From: Clostridia bacterium
Lineage (GTDB): Bacteria; Bacillota_A; Clostridia; Christensenellales; Aristaeellaceae
Assembly (NCBI GenBank): GCA_017399225.1
Contig: JAFQEB010000119.1
Location: 1-7,318, forward strand
Direction of reading: 5' to 3'
DNA: 7,318 nucleotides
The notes beneath the pieces are model-generated. The model was not told the origin of the DNA, ran no database searches, and saw only the letters and a program-made list of their open reading frames with translations. Shown here piece by piece: positions 1-5,951 of the stretch; position 1 is the first letter of the stretch; each line of letters opens with the position of its first letter. The position numbers were made by a program, and so were the translations under genes.

Positions 1-683
1 CCGCCGCGCTTCGTCAGGTTCTTCATCAGCTGCATCATCACCTCGGTGGTCAGCTTATCAGCCTCGGCAATGTATGCGGCTGCGCCATTTCGCAGATCCT
101 TCACGATCCGCAGGAAGGTATCTTCCATTGCAGAAGTGTCCGGCAGATTGTCCTGCCTCTTCATAGACTCGATGTCCTGCCGTGCCCGGATCGCCGCACG
201 CTGAAGCTGTGGATTCTTGTTCCCGACCTGCTGGATCAAACTGCCCAACTGATCGATCATGGCATTCATTCCCGCGATACCGGCAGAAATGGTCACATCC
301 TTGAACTGTGCGATCTGCTCCGCCAGAATGGCAAACTCCTCGTGCTCCAGCAGCTGGCTGGCAATGACGGGATCAACTTCGCCCGTGTACAACCGTGCGG
401 CTGCCTTTGCGCTCAGGCCCAATTCCTCAATGTCGTAATTCGTTCTGTACGGGATATCAGTCTCACACAGCAGAAAGTCCGTGGACACACCAAAGATCCG
501 GGCCATCTTCACAATATTCTCGGTGGACAGCTTATCTGTCTGTCCGCTGAGATATCGGTTCAATGAACTTTCTGAGATCTCCAGCTTCTCTGCCAGTTGT
601 GCCTGTGTCATCTTCCTTTCGATCAGCAAATCCTGTATGCGTTCCCGGCTGTCTCCAGGCAGATATTCATGAAGTTTCTCCAT
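1..683 (-). CDS. XRE-family helix-turn-helix transcriptional regulator, C-terminus cut by window edge
   Basis: Reading leftward from the ATG at 683, an open frame of 227 codons runs to the window edge with no stop, so the gene is partial. A strong GGAGGTGG ribosome binding site precedes the start. Residues 13-72 form a Cro/CI-type helix-turn-helix: ERIQDLLIERKMTQAQLAEK, then a recognition helix around SESSLNRYLSG and the typical tail ending VSTDFLL. Residues 75-227 are a mostly helical region I do not recognise, with no visible LexA-type Ser/Lys peptidase or ImmA metallopeptidase motif. It faces away from the primase-helicase-relaxase operon across a palindrome-rich gap. By analogy with phage and conjugative-element repressors it probably controls that operon and itself. 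The fold is confident; the role as element repressor is inferred from position. Confidence 0.88.
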   Translation of the reverse strand, partial: MEKLHEYLPGDSRERIQDLLIERKMTQAQLAEKLEISESSLNRYLSGQTDKLSTENIVKMARIFGVSTDFLLCETDIPYRTNYDIEELGLSAKAAARLYTGEVDPVIASQLLEHEEFAILAEQIAQFKDVTISAGIAGMNAMIDQLGSLIQQVGNKNPQLQRAAIRARQDIESMKRQDNLPDTSAMEDTFLRIVKDLRNGAAAYIAEADKLTTEVMMQLMKNLTKRG

Positions 684-703
684 TTCAAACCACCTCCGTC
701 AGT

Positions 704-732
704 ATTGTACACCACTTTCTCAAATTATGCAA
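704..732 (-). promoter_or_regulatory. Candidate promoter of the XRE regulator gene
   Basis: On the minus strand, TTGCAT (732-727) and TACAAT (709-704) are separated by exactly 17 bases. The -10 matches the consensus at five of six positions and the -35 at three of six. Transcription would begin roughly 10-15 bases before the ribosome binding site of the regulator. The -35 touches the 10-bp palindrome at 732-741, an arrangement expected for autorepression. Confidence 0.5.
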
Positions 733-741
733 ACGATCGTT
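732..741. promoter_or_regulatory. Candidate repressor operator, perfect 10-bp palindrome
   Basis: AACGATCGTT is its own reverse complement and abuts the -35 of the leftward promoter. Dimeric XRE repressors bind short palindromes in such divergent gaps. Only one clear copy is visible, so the assignment is tentative. It also differs by one base from the Gram-positive SOS box GAACNNNNGTTC when read on the minus strand as GAACGATCGTTT. Confidence 0.35.
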
Positions 742-746
742 CTCAT

Positions 747-780
747 AAATCTCTTGCAATTTTGCAAGAGATTTTTGTTT
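747..780 (+). promoter_or_regulatory. 13-bp inverted repeat followed by a T-rich run; operator or terminator/attenuator
   Basis: Two perfect 13-base arms (747-759 and 762-774) flank a TT centre, giving a 28-bp palindrome with the TTGCAA word on each side, 8 bp apart. A third TTGCAA lies at 794-799. On the plus strand the second arm runs into a T-rich tract to 780, which resembles an intrinsic terminator. No rightward gene ends here, so it is either a repressor binding site, a barrier to read-through into the operon, or an attenuator if a promoter lies further left. The sequence does not decide between these. Confidence 0.55.
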
Positions 781-892
781 TTACTTCGCAAAATTGCAAA
801 TACGCCGGTATTCAAGCGTATAGCCGTTTTTCTCAGTATATTAAGAGTAGATGTGCGCGCATCAATCCATTTTCCTTAGGAGGAACCACTAA

Positions 893-1504
893 TTGACCAT
901 CTACGACACCATCAAAGCGGCGGTCAGCGTACCGCAAGCCGCCGCCTACTACGGCATGAAGATCCAGCGCAACAATATGACCCGCTGCTGCTTTCATGAC
1001 GACCACCACCCCAGCCTGAAGCTGAACGACACCTATTTCTACTGCTTCGCCTGCTTTGAGCATGGCGATGTGATCGACCTGGTAGCCCAGCTGCACCGCG
1101 AGAGCCATTATGCTGCTGTGCAGCGCATCGCCAAGGACTTCGGTATTGGCCCGAACAGCCCGGCTCCGGCTGCGGCGAAACCCCACATTCCCCATCGTGA
1201 CCCTGACGAGGCTCTCTGCATGAGTGTCCTTATCGATTATGAGCAGCTGCTGAAGCGCTGGAAGCTCGATTATGCACCAGCCACAGCAGATGCCCCTATC
1301 GACGACCGTTTTGTAGAAGCCTGTCAAATGCTTCCCAGCATCACAGCCATGACCAATATTCTGTTCCTGCCCGATGCCGACCTCCGCGCCAGACTGGTGC
1401 GGAAGGTCATGCAGGACAACACCATTCTCCGTCTGAAAGAGCGGCTGGACAAGCTGCGAAAGGAGGAATCGGATGACTACGAAAGCACCCCAGCAGCGGC
1501 CTGA
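893..1504 (+). CDS. CHC2 zinc-finger primase-like protein lacking a visible catalytic domain
   Basis: The 203-residue product begins with the zinc-binding module of DnaG-type primases. C32-x2-H35 and C51-x2-C54 supply the four ligands, and the block CCFHDDHHPSLKL, then YFYCFACFEHGDVIDLV, follows the family pattern closely. In primases this module contacts the single-stranded template. I see no TOPRIM catalytic motif after it: residues 85-110 are an Ala/Pro-rich linker, and the rest is helical and charged, ending in a coiled-coil-like segment (about 175-192). TTG at 893 is chosen as start because TAGGAGG (877-883) sits nine bases upstream and no ATG is available in frame nearby. The 3' end overlaps the helicase gene by 32 bases, suggesting translational coupling. 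It probably acts with that helicase in element replication; whether it primes DNA itself is doubtful. Confidence 0.88.
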   Translation: MTIYDTIKAAVSVPQAAAYYGMKIQRNNMTRCCFHDDHHPSLKLNDTYFYCFACFEHGDVIDLVAQLHRESHYAAVQRIAKDFGIGPNSPAPAAAKPHIPHRDPDEALCMSVLIDYEQLLKRWKLDYAPATADAPIDDRFVEACQMLPSITAMTNILFLPDADLRARLVRKVMQDNTILRLKERLDKLRKEESDDYESTPAAA

Positions 1505-2846
1505 GAACTGGCCCGTCTGGTATGATGGCAAATCCATCAATGAAGCCCTTTTCTGCCAGCAGTTCCTTGCCACACACAAAATTGCCTTCACGGAGAACTC
1601 CTTCTTCACCGTCAACGGGCGCATGATCGACGAAACGCCCTTGAAAACGGAAATCTTCCGGCTGCTGGAGCCATACGCCACCACCAACGTCACCAAGAAA
1701 ATCACCAGCATCATCGAATTGCTGAAGATCACCGCCCATGTGGACGACCTGCCGCCGCAGTCTGACCGCATCCATCTGACCAACGGAACCCTGATGCTGG
1801 ACGGCAGCTTCTCCACGGAGATGAACGAGATTGTCCGCAGCCGGTTTCCTGTCCACTATACCCCGGACGCACCCCAGCCAGAGCGCTGGCTGTCCTTCCT
1901 CGATACACTGCTGCACCCAGAGGATATTCCGACCCTGCAGGAGTACATCGGCTACTGCCTGATCCCCAGCAACAAGGGCCAGCGGATGATGGTAATCAAG
2001 GGCAGCGGCGGCGAGGGCAAAAGCCAGATCGGCACCGTCCTGACCCGCCTGTTCGGCTGCAACGTGAAGGACGGCAGCGTGGGCAAGGTGTCCGAAAACC
2101 GCTTTGCTCGCGCCGATCTGGAGCACATCCATCTGATGATCGACGACGATATGCGGATGGAGGCCCTGAAGCAGACCAATTATGTGAAATCTCTCGTAAC
2201 AGCCCAGGGCAAGATGGATTTGGAGAAGAAGGGCAAGCAGAGCTACCAGGGCTGGATGTACGCCCGGTTGCTGGCTTTCTCCAACGGCGACCTGCAATCC
2301 CTGTACGACCGCAGCGACGGCTTTTATCGCCGTCAGCTGATCCTGACCACAAAGGACAAGCCCGCTGATCGCCGGGATGATCCATACCTTGTGGAGAAGC
2401 TGCTGGGAGAGCTGGAGGGCATCTTCCTCTGGGCATTCGCCGGACTGCAGCGGCTGGCTGCGAACCACTTCCGCTTCACGGAGAGCGAGCGCTCCCGCAG
2501 CAATAGGGATGAGGTCAAGCGTGACGGCAATAACCTGATCGCCTTCCTGGAGTCCACCGGCTATATCCTGCTGGATCCAGACCAGCGCATCAGTGCCAAG
2601 GAGCTTTACCATATCTATAACATCTGGTGCGACGAGAATGCCGTCACGCCGCTCAAACCACGCAGCGTCAGCGATTACCTGATCGCCAATCAGAAGAAGT
2701 ACGGCATCGAACACAACAACAACCAGCTCAACGCCGCCGGGCGCAGGGTATGGGGCTTCAAGGGGATCGGCCCAGTATTGAAGCTTTCCATGACCACCTG
2801 TGACGGCTGGCAGAGGGCTTACCCGACGGATAACCCATTCACATAA
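1473..2846 (+). CDS. D5/P4-type superfamily 3 helicase (phage/plasmid primase-helicase family ATPase)
   Basis: The 457-residue product has the order of motifs of a superfamily 3 helicase. Walker A is GSGGEGKS (177-184), Walker B is LMIDDD (221-226), the sensor/motif C is LLAFSN (266-271), and an arginine-finger segment is FYRRQ (284-288). Residues 20-165 resemble the D5 N-terminal region, and residues 365-435 resemble the winged-helix tail seen after such ATPases. Many P4- and phage-type relatives carry an N-terminal primase domain; none is seen here, and that part of the job may be split off into the upstream zinc-finger gene. Start ATG 1473 has AGGAGG six bases upstream, inside the preceding gene. 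These proteins form hexamers that unwind DNA at an origin. Helicase identity is confident; the role in replicating the excised element is inferred. Confidence 0.92.
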   Translation: MTTKAPQQRPENWPVWYDGKSINEALFCQQFLATHKIAFTENSFFTVNGRMIDETPLKTEIFRLLEPYATTNVTKKITSIIELLKITAHVDDLPPQSDRIHLTNGTLMLDGSFSTEMNEIVRSRFPVHYTPDAPQPERWLSFLDTLLHPEDIPTLQEYIGYCLIPSNKGQRMMVIKGSGGEGKSQIGTVLTRLFGCNVKDGSVGKVSENRFARADLEHIHLMIDDDMRMEALKQTNYVKSLVTAQGKMDLEKKGKQSYQGWMYARLLAFSNGDLQSLYDRSDGFYRRQLILTTKDKPADRRDDPYLVEKLLGELEGIFLWAFAGLQRLAANHFRFTESERSRSNRDEVKRDGNNLIAFLESTGYILLDPDQRISAKELYHIYNIWCDENAVTPLKPRSVSDYLIANQKKYGIEHNNNQLNAAGRRVWGFKGIGPVLKLSMTTCDGWQRAYPTDNPFT

Positions 2847-2866
2847 TGGAGCAATCAAACAAAACA

Positions 2867-2914
2867 CTGTGTACATACGTACCGATGTACGTACATGTGT
2901 ACGTATGTACGCAG
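2867..2914. repeat. 48-bp near-perfect palindrome with six spaced GTAC words; candidate oriT
   Basis: The two halves mirror each other about 2890.5 with only three mismatched pairs (2870/2911, 2883/2898, 2884/2897). The outer 12-base arms (2871-2882 and 2899-2910) and the central 12-bp palindrome ATGTACGTACAT (2885-2896) are perfect. GTAC occurs at 2871, 2879, 2887, 2891, 2899 and 2907, giving steps of 8, 8, 4, 8 and 8. Overlapping hairpins are possible, such as ACGTACA/TGTACGT at 2889-2904. It lies 36 bases before the relaxase start, where MobV systems usually carry oriT. TGTG-T steps at 2868-2872 and 2896-2900 recall the pMV158 nick context TGTG/TT, but that similarity is short. It could instead be an operator or origin for the upstream helicase. 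Confidence 0.6.
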
Positions 2915-2950
2915 CAGAAACACCAATACACCCACATATAAGGAGCTTTT

Positions 2951-3910
2951 ATGAATAACCAATACGCAATTATGAGATTCGCAAAATACAAGGGCCCGGA
3001 AATCAGTCGCATTGAGGGCCACAATGAACGCACCAAGGAAACTTACGCCAGCAATCTTGACATCGATCCGACCCGCACCCACCTGAATTTCCACCTGATC
3101 AAGCCGAACAACCGCTACCGCGCCGAGGCTGAGCGCCAAATTGCCGCTGCTCAGTGCCGCACCCGCACAGACAGTGTCCGGCTGGTGGAAACGTTGATCA
3201 CCTGCAGCCCGGAGTTTTTTAAGGGTAAGGGCGAAAAGGCTATCCGCGCATACTTCCAACACGCGCTGGACTTCCTGATGGAGAAGCAGCGCCCCGATTC
3301 CTTCGTGTCGGCTGTCGTCCACCTGGACGAAAAGACCCCTCACATGCATGTGACCTTCGTTCCGCTGACGCAGGACGGCAGGCTGTCCGCAAAGGATATC
3401 ATCGGCAACCGCAAGCACCTGATCGCCTGGCAGGACGCCTACTGGCAGCACATGGTCAGCAAATTTCCGGAGCTGCAGCGCGGTGAGAGCGCGAGCAACA
3501 CGGGCCGTAAGCACATTCCTCCGCAGGTGCTCAAGCAGATGGTCAGGCTGACCAAGCAGAGCCAGCGGATCGAGGCCGCGCTGGACAGCACAAACATGTT
3601 CAACGCCAAGAGCAAAGCCGAGGAGGTCAAGAAGCTGCTGGCCCGCTACATCCCGGCAGTGGAGGAGATGGCTACCCAGCTGAAGAAATACGGCGTTGCC
3701 TTTGATGAGTTTGAGGAGCTGCAGGCTGAAAATGAGCAGCTGACCCGCGAGCTGGCCGCAGCCAAGCGTGGCAGCATTCATGAGAAACTGGAACAGGCAA
3801 GACTCCAGCGAGAGTACAAGCAGGCCGTGGCACTGCTGGATAGGATCCCGCCGGAAATCAAGCAGCACTATACCTCCCCCACCCATCAGAATAGCGAACC
3901 CATGAAATGA
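2951..3910 (+). CDS. mobV: MobV-family relaxase (Mob/Pre plasmid mobilization protein)
   Basis: This 319-residue protein would nick one strand at oriT, stay bound to the 5' end and pilot the strand during transfer. Motif I is present as HNERTKE (24-30) followed by N35, DIDPTRTHLNF (37-47); in pMV158 MobM the equivalent HNER histidine is the catalytic nucleophile, so H24 is the likely one here. Motif III is HLDEKTPHMH (124-133), the metal-binding signature of the family. After about residue 205 the protein becomes a charged coiled-coil-like tail (roughly 250-290). It is shorter than MobM (about 490 residues), the difference being in the C-terminal part. Start ATG 2951 has AAGGAG five bases upstream. 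It sits between the helicase and the recombinase and directly after the GTAC palindrome, its probable target. Confidence 0.94.
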   Translation: MNNQYAIMRFAKYKGPEISRIEGHNERTKETYASNLDIDPTRTHLNFHLIKPNNRYRAEAERQIAAAQCRTRTDSVRLVETLITCSPEFFKGKGEKAIRAYFQHALDFLMEKQRPDSFVSAVVHLDEKTPHMHVTFVPLTQDGRLSAKDIIGNRKHLIAWQDAYWQHMVSKFPELQRGESASNTGRKHIPPQVLKQMVRLTKQSQRIEAALDSTNMFNAKSKAEEVKKLLARYIPAVEEMATQLKKYGVAFDEFEELQAENEQLTRELAAAKRGSIHEKLEQARLQREYKQAVALLDRIPPEIKQHYTSPTHQNSEPMK

Positions 3911-3949
3911 GGAAAATAGCCATTGATCAATATCCATCTGGAGGGAAGA

Positions 3950-4111
3950 ATGACCAGTATTGATGAATTCTACTTCCGTTACTACGCCAATCGTCTGCTG
4001 CGCGAGGGATACATCAATCAGCGCGAGTATCAAGCACTCCTGACCGCCAACCAGCTCGACTACGACGTAAAGGAAAAACATACAAATGTAAAACCTGCCC
4101 AATTCAGTTGA
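3950..4111 (+). CDS. Small protein of unknown function between relaxase and recombinase
   Basis: The 53-residue product, starting MTSIDEFYFRYYANRLL, is helical and charged in its first two thirds and has no cysteine cluster, membrane segment or recognised motif. The segment LLREGYINQREYQALL loosely resembles short SHOCT-like helix pairs, but this is weak. ATG 3950 is preferred because GGAGGG lies four bases upstream. A TTG at 3923 in the same frame, with GAGG ten bases upstream, would add nine residues. It follows the relaxase by 39 bases and is probably cotranscribed with it. Its stop overlaps the -35 of the recombinase promoter. From position it could be a relaxosome accessory protein or a recombination directionality factor; neither can be shown from sequence. 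Confidence 0.68.
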   Translation: MTSIDEFYFRYYANRLLREGYINQREYQALLTANQLDYDVKEKHTNVKPAQFS

Positions 4112-4136
4112 CGATACCCATGTTACCAGACATAAT
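4108..4136 (+). promoter_or_regulatory. Candidate promoter of the serine recombinase gene
   Basis: TTGACG (4108-4113) and CATAAT (4131-4136) are separated by exactly 17 bases, and each matches the sigma-A consensus at five of six positions. This is the best promoter-like sequence in the window. Transcription would start near 4143, leaving a leader of about 60 bases before the recombinase start. The recombinase may therefore be expressed independently of the upstream operon. Confidence 0.62.
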
Positions 4137-4157
4137 AATTACACACCGATCAGACAG

Positions 4158-4187
4158 CCGGTGTCCGGAGCTCGCTCCGGATCCCGG
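4158..4187 (+). promoter_or_regulatory. Hairpin in the recombinase leader
   Basis: TCCGGAGC (4164-4171) pairs perfectly with GCTCCGGA (4174-4181), and outer CCGG arms (4158-4161 and 4184-4187) pair about the same centre, with a two-base symmetric internal loop. In practice the loop would open a few central pairs. Only four T residues follow (4188-4191), so termination would be weak. The structure ends six bases before the ribosome binding site at 4194-4200, so it may modulate translation or act as an attenuator; a recombinase DNA-binding role is also possible. Confidence 0.5.
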
Positions 4188-4204
4188 TTTTGAAAGGAGA
4201 CCTT

Positions 4205-5896
4205 ATGGAAACCAGACTCATCCGCGAGCAGCTTAAAACCCGTACCATCTACGACCTGCCCCTCCGCGTTACCTTCTATGCCCGCGTGTCCACCGACAAG
4301 GACGAGCAGCTCAACTCGCTGGAGAATCAGGAGGCGTACTTCACCGAAAAGATCAAGGGCGTGAAGCGCTGGACATTCGTTCCCGGCTACATTGATGAGG
4401 GCATCACCGGCACCAGCGTCAGCAAGCGCGAGCACTTTCTGGAGATGATCCAGCACGGCAAGGAAGGGCGGTTCGACCTGATCCTCACCAAGGAGGTCAG
4501 CCGATTCGCCCGCAACACGGTGGACTCCCTCACCTACACCCGCGACCTGCTGCGATGGAATGTGGGCGTGTTCTTCATGAACGACGGCATCAACACCCTT
4601 GACCCGGACAGCGAGCTGCGATTGACTATCATGTCCGGCATCGCGCAGGACGAGAGCCGCAAGATCTCCTCCCGCGTGAAGTTCGGCAGCCGCGAGGCCA
4701 TCAAGAAAGGCCGCGTGTTCGGCAACAGCCGCATTTATGGCTATGATTATGTGGACAAGCGGCTGGTCATTAACGAGCAGGAGGCCGTGTTCGTCCGCGA
4801 CCTGTTTGAGACCTTCGCAACGGGAAACTTCAGCCTGAACGCGCTGGAGAAGCTGTTCTGGGAGAAGGGTTACCGCAACACTCAGGGCGGACGCATCAAC
4901 CACGCCGCCATGGCACAGGTGATCCGCAACCCGAAGTACAAGGGCTGGTTCTGCGGCGGAAAGACTACCATCGCCGATCCCTTCGACCAGCGGCAGATCA
5001 AGCTGCCGGAAGTAGAATGGATCATGTACCCGGACGAGAACATCCCCGCCCTCGTCAGCGAGGAGACCTGGCAGAAGGCCAATGACATCCTCGCCAAACG
5101 CAGCGCGGATGTGAAGAGCCATCGCGGCCAGTACACCCACGCCAACCTTCTCTCCTGCAAGATGTACTGCACTCACTGCGGCGCACTCTATCACCGGCAG
5201 ACCTCCACCGCCTATCACTCGAAGGCCCCGAACAGCTCCTGGGTGTGCAGCGGCAAGAAAAAGCGAGGAACACACACCTGCCCCTCGCGGTACATCTGGG
5301 AATCGGAAATGAAGGACGTGCTGTTCACCCTGTTCAAGGGCTTCCAGCAGTCCCGGGAGGACATGGCGCAGCGCATCCTGCAAACGCTGGAGCAGCTGCA
5401 GCCGAAGACCTCCATCGCCAAGGATATGGAGAAGGCACAGGAGGCAATCGACAAGCTGAAGGCACGCCGGGAAAAGCTGCTCGACCTGAACGTGGCCGGA
5501 CACCTCTCCGACGAGGACTTTGCCGGCATGGTGAAGGAGATCGGCCGTCAGCTGGAACAGCAGAAGGAGCTGCTGACCTCCCTACAAGACAAGCAGGACA
5601 AGACCCTCGACATTCAGAAGCGCCTGCAGACCATTCAGGCCGCCTTCGACTCCTTTGACAGCCTGACCACCCCGGAGGACATCACACCCGCGCTGGTGGA
5701 CGCCGTCATCAGCCGCATTGACGTGACCACCTTGGGCAACGTGATCCAGCTGGACTTCCGCCTGGCCGACGGCACGACCCTTGCCGAAGAACTGACTGCC
5801 GCAGCCCATCCGAGGGGGCGTAAAAAAAGCAGTTCTGCTGGTCACAGTAGGAAGCGTCTGATCGAGCAGGCCGAGCGCGGCATGGCGAACCAGTAA
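4205..5896 (+). CDS. Large serine recombinase (TnpX/TndX-like site-specific integrase)
   Basis: This 563-residue protein would excise and integrate the element through a serine-linked double-strand exchange. The N-terminal resolvase domain (about 20-165) carries YARVST with catalytic S29, and the active-site arginines are seen in EVSRFARN (R100 and R103). The recombinase DNA-binding domain follows (about 175-290). A zinc ribbon comes next, with C322, C325, C348 and C359 as likely ligands. A long charged coiled coil (about 400-475) and a basic tail (RGRKKSSSAGHSRKR) complete it. Length and order match large serine integrases. ATG 4205 is chosen because AAAGGAG lies five bases upstream; the in-frame TTG at 4190 would include this site inside the gene. 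It has its own candidate promoter and is the last gene before the neighbouring chromosomal operon. Confidence 0.95.
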   Translation: METRLIREQLKTRTIYDLPLRVTFYARVSTDKDEQLNSLENQEAYFTEKIKGVKRWTFVPGYIDEGITGTSVSKREHFLEMIQHGKEGRFDLILTKEVSRFARNTVDSLTYTRDLLRWNVGVFFMNDGINTLDPDSELRLTIMSGIAQDESRKISSRVKFGSREAIKKGRVFGNSRIYGYDYVDKRLVINEQEAVFVRDLFETFATGNFSLNALEKLFWEKGYRNTQGGRINHAAMAQVIRNPKYKGWFCGGKTTIADPFDQRQIKLPEVEWIMYPDENIPALVSEETWQKANDILAKRSADVKSHRGQYTHANLLSCKMYCTHCGALYHRQTSTAYHSKAPNSSWVCSGKKKRGTHTCPSRYIWESEMKDVLFTLFKGFQQSREDMAQRILQTLEQLQPKTSIAKDMEKAQEAIDKLKARREKLLDLNVAGHLSDEDFAGMVKEIGRQLEQQKELLTSLQDKQDKTLDIQKRLQTIQAAFDSFDSLTTPEDITPALVDAVISRIDVTTLGNVIQLDFRLADGTTLAEELTAAAHPRGRKKSSSAGHSRKRLIEQAERGMANQ

Positions 5897-5917
5897 CGCT
5901 GATTTCACGATACGGCA

Positions 5918-5945
5918 AAGCCCCGTCGCTCACGCGACGGGGCTT
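5918..5945 (-). terminator. Hairpin terminator of the symporter gene, possibly bidirectional
   Basis: A perfect 12-bp stem (5918-5929 with 5934-5945) closes a four-base loop. It starts six bases after the symporter stop codon and 21 bases after the recombinase stop, between two converging genes. On the minus strand it is followed by only three T residues before GCC, so the U tract is short. The GC-rich stem still makes an intrinsic terminator the most likely reading. Confidence 0.8.
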
Positions 5946-5951
5946 GAAGCA

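Larger units (their letters stand above)
684..892. promoter_or_regulatory. Divergent AT-rich control region between regulator and operon
   Basis: This 209-base gap is clearly more AT-rich than the genes on either side. It holds the leftward promoter, the two palindromes and a further TTGCAA copy. For the rightward operon there are -10-like words TATAGC (819-824) and TATATT (837-842). Neither has a convincing -35; the TTGCAA at 794-799 lies 19 bases upstream of the first. The rightward promoter may therefore need an activator, or I have not located it. Confidence 0.55.
1..5917. mobile_element. Integrative and mobilizable element, right-hand part (left end outside window)
   Basis: A repressor-like gene, a primase-like and helicase pair, a MobV relaxase, a small gene and a large serine recombinase are packed together. 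All but the repressor face the same way. This combination is the backbone of serine-recombinase mobilizable elements of Firmicutes; Tn4451 likewise pairs a large serine recombinase (TnpX) with a MobV-type protein (TnpZ). No conjugation channel genes are present, so transfer would need a helper. The right limit is placed between the recombinase stop and the hairpin of the neighbouring symporter gene, because recombinase genes commonly lie at the element end. This limit is an inference: I could not identify attachment-site repeats. The left end lies beyond the window, and the repressor gene is included because it diverges from the operon across a shared control region. Confidence 0.72.

Noticed and set aside
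342..896. Several short plus-strand open frames
   Set aside because: They overlap the minus-strand XRE regulator or the control region, lack good ribosome binding sites and resemble nothing known.
833..1816. Minus-strand open frame of 327 codons across the primase-like gene and operon leader
   Set aside because: It is antisense to the CHC2 zinc-finger gene and the helicase start, and has no domain signature.
1407..2876. Long minus-strand open frame of 489 codons opposite the helicase gene
   Set aside because: It lies antisense to a clear SF3 helicase, has no recognisable domain, and reflects GC-rich codon bias on the other strand.
2871..2910. GTAC repeats as a CRISPR array or simple microsatellite
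   Set aside because: There are no spacers, the units are four bases, and the whole is a single symmetric palindrome.
2855..4102. Long minus-strand open frame of 415 codons opposite the relaxase gene
   Set aside because: It is antisense to conserved MobV motifs, lacks family features, and is explained by codon bias.
4158..4191. Leader hairpin as the terminator of the relaxase operon
   Set aside because: Only four T residues follow, and it lies downstream of a good promoter and directly before the recombinase ribosome binding site; a regulatory leader is more likely, though weak termination is not excluded.
4139..5503. Long minus-strand open frame of 454 codons opposite the recombinase gene
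   Set aside because: It is antisense to the serine recombinase; its Leu/Val/Ala/His-rich composition is typical of a shadow frame.
5897..5951. A tRNA gene as integration target
   Set aside because: The gap between recombinase and symporter is too short and contains only a simple hairpin with no cloverleaf.
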